Shown here: piece after piece, positions 44,677 through 53,798 of the stretch
Layout of the letters: every line of letters begins with the position of its first letter
How positions within the stretch are numbered: position 1 is the stretch's first letter
Origin: an uncultured Bacteroidales bacterium
GTDB taxonomy: Bacteria > Bacteroidota > Bacteroidia > Bacteroidales > P3
Length of the DNA: 64,000 nucleotides
NCBI GenBank assembly: GCA_905235855.1
Contig: CAJONE010000002.1
Span: forward strand, 27,052 to 91,051
Direction: 5' to 3'
Made by a program: the position numbers and the translations under genes
The notes under the pieces: model-generated
The model's database searches: none
Seen by the model: the letters and a program-made list of their open reading frames with translations, nothing else
Told to the model about the DNA's origin: nothing

Positions 44677-45579
44677 ATGAAAAATACTCTATTTGCACTT
44701 ATGGGCGTGATGCTTATTACGGGGTTCGCCTCCTGCACAAAAGACGGTGTTTACACTCCGAAAAAAAAGATCTCGACCATCTACCTTGAATCGAAAACGA
44801 CATCGACTGTCACGGCAACTGGCATATCGACAAGCCGGTCAGTGCCAAAATACAAGTCGCAAGAGTGGATATGGGACGGCAACCTGCTGAAAGAGATTCG
44901 CCATTTCGACACCGACGGGACAACAATCAGAAGTACCACAACCTACACCTACAACGGAAAGCAGCTTACACGCATCGACACCAAAACCACGGACATTGAA
45001 TACTACATGACGTTTGAGTACGACGGCAAGTGGCTGAAGTCATCCATGTACTACGCCAACGGGAAACTGCTCAACGCCACCACCTACACCCACACCGACA
45101 AGAAAATAAGCAGCTATGAAACCATACGCTACGGCTACTACGACTACAGTTCAGACAAAGCAGCTGAAATTGACGCTGTATACAAGGAAATGATGAAACC
45201 ATGTGGATTTGTAATTCCTTCATCACACGCCCACAACGCTACAAAAGGAACATCCGAATCAAAAGAGACCGTAGAGCTGACATGGACCGACAACAACATA
45301 ACATCCGTCACCACAACCACCGACGGAGGAAAATCATCGATTGCATTGACCTACGATGAGATGAAAAATCCATACTATGGACTCTACAACGACGAGCCGT
45401 ACACCCCTTCTATGGCCAGCGAAAACAACCTGCTTTCCACAACATCGCCCGAAGAACCTGTCAGCACATACACCTACGAAAAGAAATACCCCGTTACGCA
45501 AACAATGCAATACACCACGAGCCTGCCTGCAATGACCACCGTTAGCGAGATAACATACACCTACACCTATCAAAAATAG
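44677..45579 (+). CDS. Lipoprotein of unknown function, paralogue of the one at 17920
   Basis: 300 residues. Lipobox GFASC near residue 20. Beta-rich repeats of the YTYNGKQLT/FEYDGKWLK type. Similar in segment order to the lipoprotein at 17920-18858 (KKKIS block, KYKSQEWIWD block, YTHTDKKIS block, and an ending in TYTYQK against TEYTYK). It is co-transcribed with the EF-hand protein, whereas the other copy is beside a barrel protein, so they may have distinct partners. Confidence 0.8.
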   Translation: MKNTLFALMGVMLITGFASCTKDGVYTPKKKISTIYLESKTTSTVTATGISTSRSVPKYKSQEWIWDGNLLKEIRHFDTDGTTIRSTTTYTYNGKQLTRIDTKTTDIEYYMTFEYDGKWLKSSMYYANGKLLNATTYTHTDKKISSYETIRYGYYDYSSDKAAEIDAVYKEMMKPCGFVIPSSHAHNATKGTSESKETVELTWTDNNITSVTTTTDGGKSSIALTYDEMKNPYYGLYNDEPYTPSMASENNLLSTTSPEEPVSTYTYEKKYPVTQTMQYTTSLPAMTTVSEITYTYTYQK

Positions 45580-45604
45580 GGAGGGCAACAAAGCCATTAG
45601 ACAC

Positions 45605-45645
45605 CATAGCGGGGATATGCCGATGCATATCCCCGCTATGTTTTT
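45605..45645 (+). terminator. Terminator after the lipoprotein
   Basis: Perfect 15-bp stem CATAGCGGGGATATG (45605-45619) with CATATCCCCGCTATG (45626-45640), followed by five T. Confidence 0.88.
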
Positions 45646-45662
45646 CATGGTGACAAAGCAAA

Positions 45663-45692
45663 AAACCCGGTGCATTGGCTGCTACCGGGTTT
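45663..45692 (-). terminator. Terminator of the ribosomal operon
   Basis: Stem AAACCCGGT (45663-45671) with ACCGGGTTT (45684-45692). On the minus strand a T tract follows, 29 bases past the rplI stop. Confidence 0.8.
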
Positions 45693-45720
45693 GCTAATTA
45701 AATAAAGAAATTCAGGTCTC

Positions 45721-46170
45721 TTATTCAGCAACGACCTCAATCTTCACCTCGGCTTTGATTTCGCGATGAATGTTGACAAGGGCAGTGTATTCGCCTATCG
45801 ACTTGATTTTGTCGCCGTCGACCACGATGTGCTTGCGATCGACATCATAGTTATGTTGCTCTTTAAGAGCCTCGGCCACCTGCTGGTTGGTAATAGAGCC
45901 AAAGAGTTGGCCGTTTTCACCGACTTTGGCAATGAGCTTTACGCTCTTGCCGTTGAGAGCCGACTGCATAGCTTCGGCATCCTTGCGGATTTTTTCTTCT
46001 TTGAAGGCGCGCTGTTTGATGTTTTCGGCGAGTACCTTTCTTGCCGACGGAGTGGCGATGATGGCCATTCCCTGCGGAATAAGGTAATTGTTGGCATAGC
46101 CGTTCTTCACTTTAACGATATCGTCCTTGTAGCCCAAATTGGCCACATCCTGTTTCAGTATAATTTCCAT
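45721..46170 (-). CDS. rplI: Ribosomal protein bL9
   Basis: 149 residues, normal length. N-terminal signature MEIILKQDVANLGYKDDIVKVKNGYANNYL. Binds 23S rRNA near the L1 stalk. Last of rpsF-rpsR-rplI, 18 bases after rpsR. Confidence 0.97.
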   Translation of the reverse strand: MEIILKQDVANLGYKDDIVKVKNGYANNYLIPQGMAIIATPSARKVLAENIKQRAFKEEKIRKDAEAMQSALNGKSVKLIAKVGENGQLFGSITNQQVAEALKEQHNYDVDRKHIVVDGDKIKSIGEYTALVNIHREIKAEVKIEVVAE

Positions 46171-46188
46171 TCTTGCTTCCTCCTATTT

Positions 46189-46455
46189 TTATTTGAGACA
46201 ATCGGCCACATAGGGCATAAGGGCAATGTGGCGGGCACGCTTCACGGCCTGTGACACTTTTTTCTGATACTTGTTTGACGTACCGGTAATGCGGCGAGGG
46301 AGAATCTTGCCCTGTTCGTTGACGAATTTCAGCAGAAAGTCTGCGTCTTTATAGTCGATATACTTGATGCCGAGTTTTTTGAATCGGCAGTATTTCTTGC
46401 GCTGCGTTTCGACTGCTATGGGGGTCAAATATTTTATTTCGGTTTCGTTTGCCAT
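46189..46455 (-). CDS. rpsR: Ribosomal protein bS18
   Basis: 88 residues from the ATG at 46455 ([21 protein letters not shown]). An upstream in-frame start is not needed. Conserved [22 protein letters not shown] and [10 protein letters not shown]. Pairs with S6 in the small subunit. Confidence 0.96.
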   Translation of the reverse strand: MANETEIKYLTPIAVETQRKKYCRFKKLGIKYIDYKDADFLLKFVNEQGKILPRRITGTSNKYQKKVSQAVKRARHIALMPYVADCLK

Positions 46456-46517
46456 TTTGATATTGTTGTTAGATTTCTTTAATGAATTAGAAAAAGTCTG
46501 AATCCAAGGATTTTGCA

Positions 46518-46901
46518 CTATGCCTCGCCATTTTCGGGTGCGGGAGCGGCGTTAGTGGTTTCAACATTCTCTTTTTTTGCGTTGCGTTTCTTTTCGTTAT
46601 AAGCCACTGCATGCTTGTCGAGAGCCACGGTGAGAAAACGCAGCAGGCGTTCGTCGCGCTTGTAGGCAGTCTCGAGTTCGGCAATCAGCTTACCTTCAGC
46701 CTTGAATTCAATAAGGTAGTAGTAGCCGGTGGTTTTCTTTTTGATTGGATAGGCAAGCTTGCGCATTCCCCAATTGTTGGTGAAGATAATCTCCGCACCG
46801 TGATCTTTCAAGAAGTTGGTGTACTTCTCGACCGTTTCCTTCATCTGATCGTCAGACAAAACGGGAGTTACAATGAAAACGGTTTCGTACTGTTTAACCA
46901 T
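46518..46901 (-). CDS. rpsF: Ribosomal protein bS6
   Basis: 127 residues from the ATG at 46901 ([19 protein letters not shown]). Conserved [18 protein letters not shown]. The C-terminal tail is Lys/Asn/Ala-rich, extending the core by some 25 residues. First gene of the operon. There is no ssb or priB between rpsF and rpsR. Confidence 0.95.
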   Translation of the reverse strand: MVKQYETVFIVTPVLSDDQMKETVEKYTNFLKDHGAEIIFTNNWGMRKLAYPIKKKTTGYYYLIEFKAEGKLIAELETAYKRDERLLRFLTVALDKHAVAYNEKKRNAKKENVETTNAAPAPENGEA

Positions 46902-46956
46902 GTTTTTGTTTTTTTGAATTATTTTTTGTGACAATGTTATTTGCGGGAGTTAGAAC

Positions 46957-46987
46957 AAAAAAAAGACAGGACACACGCCCTGTCTTT
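46957..46987 (-). terminator. Terminator of the tRNA cluster
   Basis: Stem AAAGACAGG (46962-46970) with CCTGTCTTT (46979-46987). On the minus strand it is followed by an uninterrupted T run (the A tract from 46957). Confidence 0.85.
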
Positions 46988-46992
46988 GAATT

Positions 46993-47068
<76 letters not shown>

Positions 47069-47113
47069 AAGACCGATGTCTGCGGACGACGCTTCGGTGC
47101 ATCCTTGCGGATG

Positions 47114-47187
47114 TCGGGGTGAGAAGACTCGAACTTCCGGCCTCCACGTCCCGAACGTGGCGCGCTAGCCAACTGCGCTACACCCCG
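47114..47187 (-). tRNA. tRNA-Pro (CGG)
   Basis: Minus-strand cloverleaf, acceptor CGGGGTG/CACCCCG, anticodon loop TTCGGGA. CCA is not encoded. Confidence 0.95.
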
Positions 47188-47195
47188 CTGAAGAG

Positions 47196-47268
47196 TGTCC
47201 TGGCAGGGACTCGAACCCTGGACCCATTGATTAAGAGTCAATTGCTCTACCAACTGAGCTACCAAGAC
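47196..47268 (-). tRNA. tRNA-Lys (CTT)
   Basis: Minus-strand cloverleaf, acceptor GTCTTGG/CCAGGAC, anticodon loop CTCTTAA in stem ATTGA/TCAAT. CCA is not encoded. Confidence 0.95.
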
Positions 47269-47397
47269 AACTGATTCATCTCTCGTTTATCGTTTTTTCG
47301 CTCCAGCCTGGCCTCGGTACAGAAAAGTACGTCGGCGTCAAAAAATCGGACGTGGACAAACTGGATACGTTTATCTCAAAGAACTCGTGTTTTTTAG

Positions 47398-47480
47398 TAC
47401 TCCGGGTGGGACTTGAACCCACACGACCTTGCGGTCAAGGGATTTTAAGTCCCTCGTGTCTACCATTCCACCACCAGAGC
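47398..47480 (-). tRNA. tRNA-Leu (TAA)
   Basis: Minus-strand class II tRNA of 83 nt with a long variable arm. Acceptor GCTCTGG/CCGGAGT (one G-T pair at the end), anticodon loop CTTAAAA. CCA is not encoded. Confidence 0.93.
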
Positions 47481-47528
47481 CCATCTCTTTCACGAACCTT
47501 ACAGCGCAAGGCTCTGTAGTTTAAAAAG

Positions 47529-47601
<73 letters not shown>

Positions 47602-47665
47602 GTTTCTGCAATCACACGGACAAGTGGCATTACAGATTTTCAATTGTCCGTTTTCAAAGAACTTG

Positions 47666-47738
<73 letters not shown>

Positions 47739-47765
47739 TTGGCATTTTCTTCCGAAAAGCGAGTG

Positions 47766-47773
47766 CAAAGGTA
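47766..47773 (-). promoter_or_regulatory. -7 box of the tRNA cluster promoter
   Basis: TACCTTTG on the minus strand (plus 47766-47773), followed by CA, 27 bases before the first tRNA-Gly. The -33 element is not clear. Confidence 0.6.
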
Positions 47774-47802
47774 CGAACTTTTTCGGAAAAAGAAATTTTT
47801 TT

Positions 47803-50436
47803 TTATTTTTTCTTCACCAAATTTTTTATTTCGTTTAGTTTCATCAACGCTTCTATTGGAGTTAGCGTATCAATATCAATATCTTGCAAACGGTCTCTAA
47901 TGTCAAGCAGTGTTGGATCGTCAAGTTGGATAAAGCTTAACTGGTAGCCCGCTGACTGTATTTTGTTTTCGTCGACGGAAACTTTTTTTCCTTTTTTCTC
48001 GAAAGTTGAGATGCTCTCGTTTTTTGATTCGAGAATGTCAAGCATTGCGTTGGCGCGTTTCAGTACAGTAGGGGGCATGCCTGCCATGCGAGCCACATGG
48101 ATGCCAAAACTGTGTTCACTTCCACCAGGTTCGAGTTTGCGAAGGAAAAGCACACGCTTGCCGATTTCCTTGACCGATATGTGGAAATTCTTGATGCGCT
48201 CATAGCGGTCAGCCATCTCGATCAGTTCATGGTAGTGCGTGGCGAACATCACTTTGGGGCGAATTGATGGTTGCTCGTGCAGATACTCGGTTATTGCCCA
48301 TGCGATGGAGATACCGTCGTAGGTGCTGGTTCCGCGCCCAATCTCGTCAAGTAGAACAAGACTGCGGTCGGACACATTATTGAGAATACTGGCGGTCTCG
48401 TTCATCTCGACCATGAAAGTAGATTCGCCTGAAGATATATTGTCGGACGCGCCGACGCGGGTGAATACTTTGTCGACTACACCAATACATGCGGTTTTGG
48501 CAGGACAATAGCACCCCATCTGTGCCATAAGTACAATAAGAGCTGTTTGGCGCAGCAGAGCAGACTTGCCCGACATGTTGGGGCCGGTGATAATGATGAT
48601 TTGCTGACTGTCGCGATCGAGGCGTACGCTGTTGGCCACATATTGGTTGTCGAGTGGCAGTTGAGTCTCGATAACAGGGTGACGACCGTCGGTGATGTCG
48701 ATAACATCATTGTCGGACAAGGTTGGGCGGCAATAGTTGTTCGAAAGCGATACTGAAGCAAAACTCTGCAGGCAATCCAGTTTGGCTACAAGGTGGGCAT
48801 CGTTCTGTATCGGGACAATATATTCGCTGAGAGCAGCAATTATATTGCCGTATAACTGCGACTCGATTGCGAGGATACGATCTTCCGCACCGAGGATTTT
48901 CTCTTCGTATTGTTTAAGTTCAGGAGTGATATAGCGTTCGGCATTAGCGAGCGTCTGTTTCCGAATCCATTCGGAAGGAACCCTGTCGCGATGAGTGTTG
49001 GTGACTTCAAGGAAGTAACCGAACACGTTGTTGAAGCCTATTTTCAACGACGGTATGCCAGTACGCTCACTCTCTTCCTGCTGCATACGAGCAAGGAAAT
49101 CCTTGCCACTGCCCGCCATATTTCGGAGTTCGTCAAGCTCCTTGTTCACGCCTGCTGCAATCACACCGCCCTTGTCGAGTTTTAGGGGGGCATCTTCGTT
49201 GAGCTCGGACAAAAGCCGTTCGTATAACATGTGGCAGGGGTTGAGTTGATCACCAATAGAAATAAGCGACTTGTCGGCTGTTGATGCGCAGATGGACTTC
49301 AAATTATTTATGCCATCGAGTGAGCGGCGAAGCTGAATCAGCTCACGCGGGTTGATACGACCGACGGAGGCCTTTGAAGTCAAACGTTCCAAGTCGCCGA
49401 TACCGCGTACAGACTGCTGCAGTTTTTGCCTGAAATCGCCGTCACGAACAAGGTAGTCCACCACACTGAGGCGTTCTTCGATTAGACCAATTTCCTTCAG
49501 CGGCATAAGAATCCAGCGGCGCAGCTGGCGCGAACCCATGGGTGTAAGTGTTTGGTCGAGAACATTAAGAAGGGTTTTGGCCTCATCATGCGGAGAATGA
49601 ACAAGTTCAAGGTTTCGGATGGTGAACTTATCGAGCCAGACAAAGCGGTTCTCGTCAATGCGGCTTATCTTGGTTATATGTTGTGTGCGATTGTGCTGCG
49701 TTTCCTGAAGGTAATAAAGAGCGGCTCCGGCTGCTACGACACCTTCTGTCAGGTCGTCCACGCCAAAGCCTTTGAGAGAGGTTGTGCCAAACTGCTTGCG
49801 AAGCAGCTCCTCGGCGAAGTCGAACGTGAAAGCCCAGTCGTCGAAAGTGTTGAGATAATATCTTTCAGAGAAATTGTCCTTAAACCATTGCTGCTTTTTG
49901 CGCTGGAGTATTATCTCTGAAGGAGAGAAACTCTGAAGCAGCTTGTCGATATATTCGCTGTCGCCCTGCGCCACATAGAATTCGCCAGTCGACACGTCGA
50001 GGAGACTGATACCATGGATTTTGTCGGTTAAGTGAAGGCCGCACAGGAAGTTGTTTTCTTTTACCTCAAGCACATTGTCGTTGTAAGACACCCCCGGTGT
50101 CACCAACTCGGTTATACCGCGTTTTACCAGACCTTTGGTTGTCTTGGGATCTTCGAGTTGCTCACAAATGGCCACACGCAACCCTGAACGTACAAGACGC
50201 GGCAGGTATTGGTCGATGGCGTGGTATGGAATGCCAGCCAAATCGCAGTAAGAACCGCCACCGCAAGCCTTGCGTGTGAGCGTTATGCCGAGTATGTTCG
50301 ACGCTTTGCGGGCATCCTCGCCAAAAGTCTCGTAAAAATCGCCTACGCGGAAAAGCAGCATTGCATCAGGAAACTTGCGTTTCATTTCAGCATGCTGCCG
50401 CATCAACGGTGAGTCATTCACATCACTTCTTGCCAT
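47803..50436 (-). CDS. mutS: DNA mismatch repair protein MutS
   Basis: 877 residues, full length. The mismatch-binding domain shows the Phe-x-Glu motif in GDFYETFGEDA. The ATPase domain shows Walker A GPNMSGKSALLR, Walker B LLDEIGRGTSTYDG and the His loop FATHYHELIEM. Recognises mismatches and recruits MutL. A TACATTTG -7 box lies on the minus strand at 50479-50486. Confidence 0.97.
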   Translation of the reverse strand: MARSDVNDSPLMRQHAEMKRKFPDAMLLFRVGDFYETFGEDARKASNILGITLTRKACGGGSYCDLAGIPYHAIDQYLPRLVRSGLRVAICEQLEDPKTTKGLVKRGITELVTPGVSYNDNVLEVKENNFLCGLHLTDKIHGISLLDVSTGEFYVAQGDSEYIDKLLQSFSPSEIILQRKKQQWFKDNFSERYYLNTFDDWAFTFDFAEELLRKQFGTTSLKGFGVDDLTEGVVAAGAALYYLQETQHNRTQHITKISRIDENRFVWLDKFTIRNLELVHSPHDEAKTLLNVLDQTLTPMGSRQLRRWILMPLKEIGLIEERLSVVDYLVRDGDFRQKLQQSVRGIGDLERLTSKASVGRINPRELIQLRRSLDGINNLKSICASTADKSLISIGDQLNPCHMLYERLLSELNEDAPLKLDKGGVIAAGVNKELDELRNMAGSGKDFLARMQQEESERTGIPSLKIGFNNVFGYFLEVTNTHRDRVPSEWIRKQTLANAERYITPELKQYEEKILGAEDRILAIESQLYGNIIAALSEYIVPIQNDAHLVAKLDCLQSFASVSLSNNYCRPTLSDNDVIDITDGRHPVIETQLPLDNQYVANSVRLDRDSQQIIIITGPNMSGKSALLRQTALIVLMAQMGCYCPAKTACIGVVDKVFTRVGASDNISSGESTFMVEMNETASILNNVSDRSLVLLDEIGRGTSTYDGISIAWAITEYLHEQPSIRPKVMFATHYHELIEMADRYERIKNFHISVKEIGKRVLFLRKLEPGGSEHSFGIHVARMAGMPPTVLKRANAMLDILESKNESISTFEKKGKKVSVDENKIQSAGYQLSFIQLDDPTLLDIRDRLQDIDIDTLTPIEALMKLNEIKNLVKKK

Positions 50437-50539
50437 TTAAGTTTCTGTTTGTTGCATATCATGCGACTGTTTGAAATGCAAATGTACACAATATCAATCA
50501 AAAATCCGTATCATTTTTTTGCAACACAGATTTATAACA

Positions 50540-50576
50540 AAAAAGTTATCAGCCGATTAAACACTGATAACTTTTT
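50540..50576 (-). terminator. Terminator after the zinc metallopeptidase gene
   Basis: Stem AAAAAGTTATCAG (50540-50552) with CTGATAACTTTTT (50564-50576), 58 bases past the stop on the minus strand; the flanking A and T tracts would work in both directions. Confidence 0.75.
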
Positions 50577-50633
50577 AACTCTAAAGTTTGGAAATAACTT
50601 TAAGCAATGCTGGATGTATTTATTCAATACATA

Positions 50634-51377
50634 TTATCGTCTGTTATATATCATAATGTAGTAAAACAGCGTGGCGAGCGAGGTAAGTGCTGCCATGACA
50701 TAGGTGTAGGCAGCTGACCGCAAAGCACTTTCGGCATACCGATGGGTGTCGGGCGATGTGATGTTGTGGGTGTTCAGCCATACCAGCGCCCGTTTCGATG
50801 CGTTAATTTCGACTGGTAGTGTCACGATGGAGAAAATCGTAGTTATGGCATAAAGACCGATTCCTATGAGCAGGAGAGTCGTGCCGAGTTTGTTTACCAA
50901 AAGCAAGCCTGCCAAAAGCAGCCACATGACAAACTTATTGGAGAAGCTGACCGTAGGTACAAGAGTCGACCGCATCTGCAGCCATGCATAGCCCGTGGCA
51001 TGCTGCACGGCGTGTCCGCATTCGTGAGCGGCCACGGCAGCGGCAGCGACACTAGTTCCGTGGTATACATCGTGACTCAGGTTCAAGGTCTTGTTCGCGG
51101 GATTATAATGGTCGCTGAGTGTGCCGTTTACCTCCTGCACAGTGACATCGTGAATGTCGTTGTCATAGAGCATCTTCTCTGCCACCTGCCGTCCAGTCAT
51201 ACCATAGTTCATGGGAATGTTGGCATACTTTCTGAATTTCGATTCGACACTTTTGCTCACAATAAAGCTGATAATCGAAAGGGCTATAAAGGCGAGCCAC
51301 ATCAGCCCTGTACCACCTGCAAAAATCATGAGAGTCACGTTAAGCATAGCATTTAGTTTTTTTTCTATTAACGTCAT
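50634..51377 (-). CDS. Membrane zinc metallopeptidase (YugP-like)
   Basis: 247 residues, with the HExxH zinc motif in AAHECGHAVQHATGY and four or more membrane segments (LMWLAFIALSIISFIV near the N-terminus, several at the C-terminus). A GMTGRQVAEKML block is also typical. Family members are uncharacterised membrane proteases. A second ATG, MLNVTLMIFAGG, 11 codons in, is a possible start. Divergent from btuB. Confidence 0.88.
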   Translation of the reverse strand: MTLIEKKLNAMLNVTLMIFAGGTGLMWLAFIALSIISFIVSKSVESKFRKYANIPMNYGMTGRQVAEKMLYDNDIHDVTVQEVNGTLSDHYNPANKTLNLSHDVYHGTSVAAAAVAAHECGHAVQHATGYAWLQMRSTLVPTVSFSNKFVMWLLLAGLLLVNKLGTTLLLIGIGLYAITTIFSIVTLPVEINASKRALVWLNTHNITSPDTHRYAESALRSAAYTYVMAALTSLATLFYYIMIYNRR

Positions 51378-51423
51378 TAGATTACTTGTATTGTGCCCGA
51401 ATTAATGATTATGAAAAAAATTG

Positions 51424-51431
51424 TAACTTTG
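51424..51431 (+). promoter_or_regulatory. -7 box of the cobalamin-riboswitch transcript
   Basis: TAACTTTG followed by CA, just before the riboswitch. No good TTTG partner 18-20 bases upstream. Confidence 0.6.
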
Positions 51432-51435
51432 CACA

Positions 51436-51625
51436 CTGGTTTGGTCATCGAACAGATGTGAAAAGGGAACACGGGTGCAAATCCCGGACAGTCCCGCTGC
51501 TGTAAACCCCCAGAAGTAACTGATAAGTTGTTGAAGGATGTACGACAAAAGAGCCACTGCGCCATATAGTGCGGGAAGGCGTCGGACAGAAAGGGTAAAG
51601 TCAGAAGACCTGCCAAACCTGGGTA
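51436..51625 (+). promoter_or_regulatory. Cobalamin riboswitch
   Basis: Typical aptamer blocks in order: a 5' GAACAGATGTGAAAAGGGAA segment, the GGTGCAAATCCC core, GGACAGTCCCGCTGCTGTAA, and the B12 box AGTCAGAAGACCTGCC (51599-51614). It precedes a btuB-like receptor gene by about 34 bases and would shut down expression when cobalamin is plentiful. Confidence 0.95.
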
Positions 51626-51658
51626 TCGTCGAACAAACACTCTCGCGGAGGAGTGGTC

Positions 51659-53731
51659 ATGAAGAATTTGTCGTATTACATAACATTGTGTTTTCTGCTG
51701 GTTCCATGCACAGCAGTGTGTCAAGACACCGTGAAACGCCACCTGTTGCATGAAGTACGGGTGAGCGCGCAGGCACCGCCATCGGAGACATACACCTCTA
51801 CACCGACGCAAGTTGTAACAGTGGAAAAAATAGAGCAGTCGGGAGCCGTGCAGCTGAGTGATGCCGTCAAGCAAATGAACGGAGTCACAGTAAAAGACTA
51901 CGGAGGTGTGGGTGGCATCAAGACAATGTCGGCCCGCGGTTTGGGAAGTCAATTCAGTTCGCTGATAATTGACGGAGTGGCCGTGAACGACTGCCAAAAT
52001 GGTCAAATTGACTTGGGACGGTACCTTTTGGGCAACAGCGCCTATGTAAGCTTTTCAAACGCACAACACGACACACCACTACAGTCGGCCAGAGCTTTTG
52101 CGGCGGGCAACGTGGTGATGATGGAAACGCTGAATCCAACATTCAAGGAATACCGTCCGTTCAACCTTAAAGTGGGGTTTGAGGGAGGATCGTTCCACAC
52201 ATACTCCCCCACCCTTTCGTTTGAGCGACGTGTAACAAAAAAATTGAGTTACACACTGTGGGGCAACTACATAACCTCAAAAGGCGACTATCCGTTCACG
52301 CTATACTACACACCAACACAACAAGACAGCAGCTCGCGAGAACGACGCACAAACTCGCGCATGTGGATGGCCACAGCCGATGCCAACATGTTCTATACCA
52401 TCAACTCACAACACGACATTACCGCCAAGGCACATTATATGCAAAGTCGACACGAACTTCCGGGGCCGGTGATATACTATCACACAAAAGAATCGGAACA
52501 CAGTGAAGACCGTCTATTCTTCGCACAAGCGAAATACCGCTACAACGGCAAGAGAGTGAAGGCACAAGCAATAGTGAAATACCAGCTTACCGATGACCTT
52601 TACGAGGATACAGCCGCCACAAGCCGCATAAGAAACACTTACTTGCAGCAGGAGTTGTATGGCAGCGGCACGGCGGTGTACCGCCCCGTAGACGGATTGA
52701 AATTGAGTCTGGCCAGCGACGTGGCATACAACACACTGGTAAGCAATTTGGAAAAGAACAACCTTGTGAAACGCATTTCGTCGCTAACCGTGCTGGCCGT
52801 GGCCTACGACAACAGCTGGCTTTCGGCCTCGGCAAACGTACTGGCCACCATAGCCGAAGAGATGGCAACAACAGTGTCGACAAAAACGTCGGGCAATCCG
52901 ATGTCTAAACAAGCCTACCGCCGATTTTCGCCCTACGCCGGACTCAACGTGAAACCATTCAAAAACGCCGGACTTCGCGTCAGATACTTCTTCAAGGAGA
53001 ACTACCGGATACCCAATTTCAACGAGATGTACTACTATTCCATAACACGCGAACTTAAACCCGAAAAGGCCACGCAGCACAACTTAGGATTAACATATCT
53101 ATGGAGACGACAGTCCACGACGACAAACAATCAGCCGGCAAGCCAAGAAAGAGTTACAAGTCGACCATACAATACGGATTATCGCCTGCAACTTGTGGCA
53201 GACGCCTACTACAACCGCGTTAGCGACAAACTAATAGCCATACCTGTGCAAAACATGTTTCTCTGGTCGATGATAAACCTCGGACGTGTGGACATTTACG
53301 GAGTGGATGCAAAATTAGACTACACAATGGCCATCGGTCGGTACAGTCTGACAGTTGGAGGAAACTATGCCTTTCAGCAAGCCACCGACCGCACCGACCG
53401 GCAGTCGAAAACATACGGACACCAGATACCCTACACTCCGCGGAATTCGGGTGGTGCATCAATCTATTTCGAGACGCCATGGATTGACTTGGGCTATGCA
53501 GCCATGATAGTAGGCAGCCGCTACTACCGTCAGCAGAACACCGACGACACAAGGCTGAAACCCTATTGCGACCAGGGCATCACCCTTGCCCACACGTTTT
53601 CCTTCAGCAACGGCAGCCGACTGAAACTGAAAGGACAAGTGCTGAACATTTTCGACGTACAGTATGAAATAGTTCGCAGCTACCCCATGATGGGACGCAA
53701 CTATAGGATATCTGCCGTATTTGAACTGTGA
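51659..53731 (+). CDS. btuB: TonB-dependent vitamin B12 receptor
   Basis: 690 residues from the ATG at 51659, with AGGAG ahead of it, an uncommon feature in this phylum. Signal peptide to AVCQ, plug domain with VEKIEQSGAVQLSDAVKQMNG and the SARGLGSQFSSLIIDGV signature, then a 22-strand-type barrel ending in a terminal Phe-rich strand (YRISAVFEL). The riboswitch and the following BtuG-like gene identify the ligand as a corrinoid; the gene itself shows only the general receptor fold. Confidence 0.92.
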   Translation: MKNLSYYITLCFLLVPCTAVCQDTVKRHLLHEVRVSAQAPPSETYTSTPTQVVTVEKIEQSGAVQLSDAVKQMNGVTVKDYGGVGGIKTMSARGLGSQFSSLIIDGVAVNDCQNGQIDLGRYLLGNSAYVSFSNAQHDTPLQSARAFAAGNVVMMETLNPTFKEYRPFNLKVGFEGGSFHTYSPTLSFERRVTKKLSYTLWGNYITSKGDYPFTLYYTPTQQDSSSRERRTNSRMWMATADANMFYTINSQHDITAKAHYMQSRHELPGPVIYYHTKESEHSEDRLFFAQAKYRYNGKRVKAQAIVKYQLTDDLYEDTAATSRIRNTYLQQELYGSGTAVYRPVDGLKLSLASDVAYNTLVSNLEKNNLVKRISSLTVLAVAYDNSWLSASANVLATIAEEMATTVSTKTSGNPMSKQAYRRFSPYAGLNVKPFKNAGLRVRYFFKENYRIPNFNEMYYYSITRELKPEKATQHNLGLTYLWRRQSTTTNNQPASQERVTSRPYNTDYRLQLVADAYYNRVSDKLIAIPVQNMFLWSMINLGRVDIYGVDAKLDYTMAIGRYSLTVGGNYAFQQATDRTDRQSKTYGHQIPYTPRNSGGASIYFETPWIDLGYAAMIVGSRYYRQQNTDDTRLKPYCDQGITLAHTFSFSNGSRLKLKGQVLNIFDVQYEIVRSYPMMGRNYRISAVFEL

Positions 53732-53798
53732 AAGCAACAATCGTCAGAATGCAAGCAACGTAATTACAAAAAAGCGAACACACAATAATTATACAAGT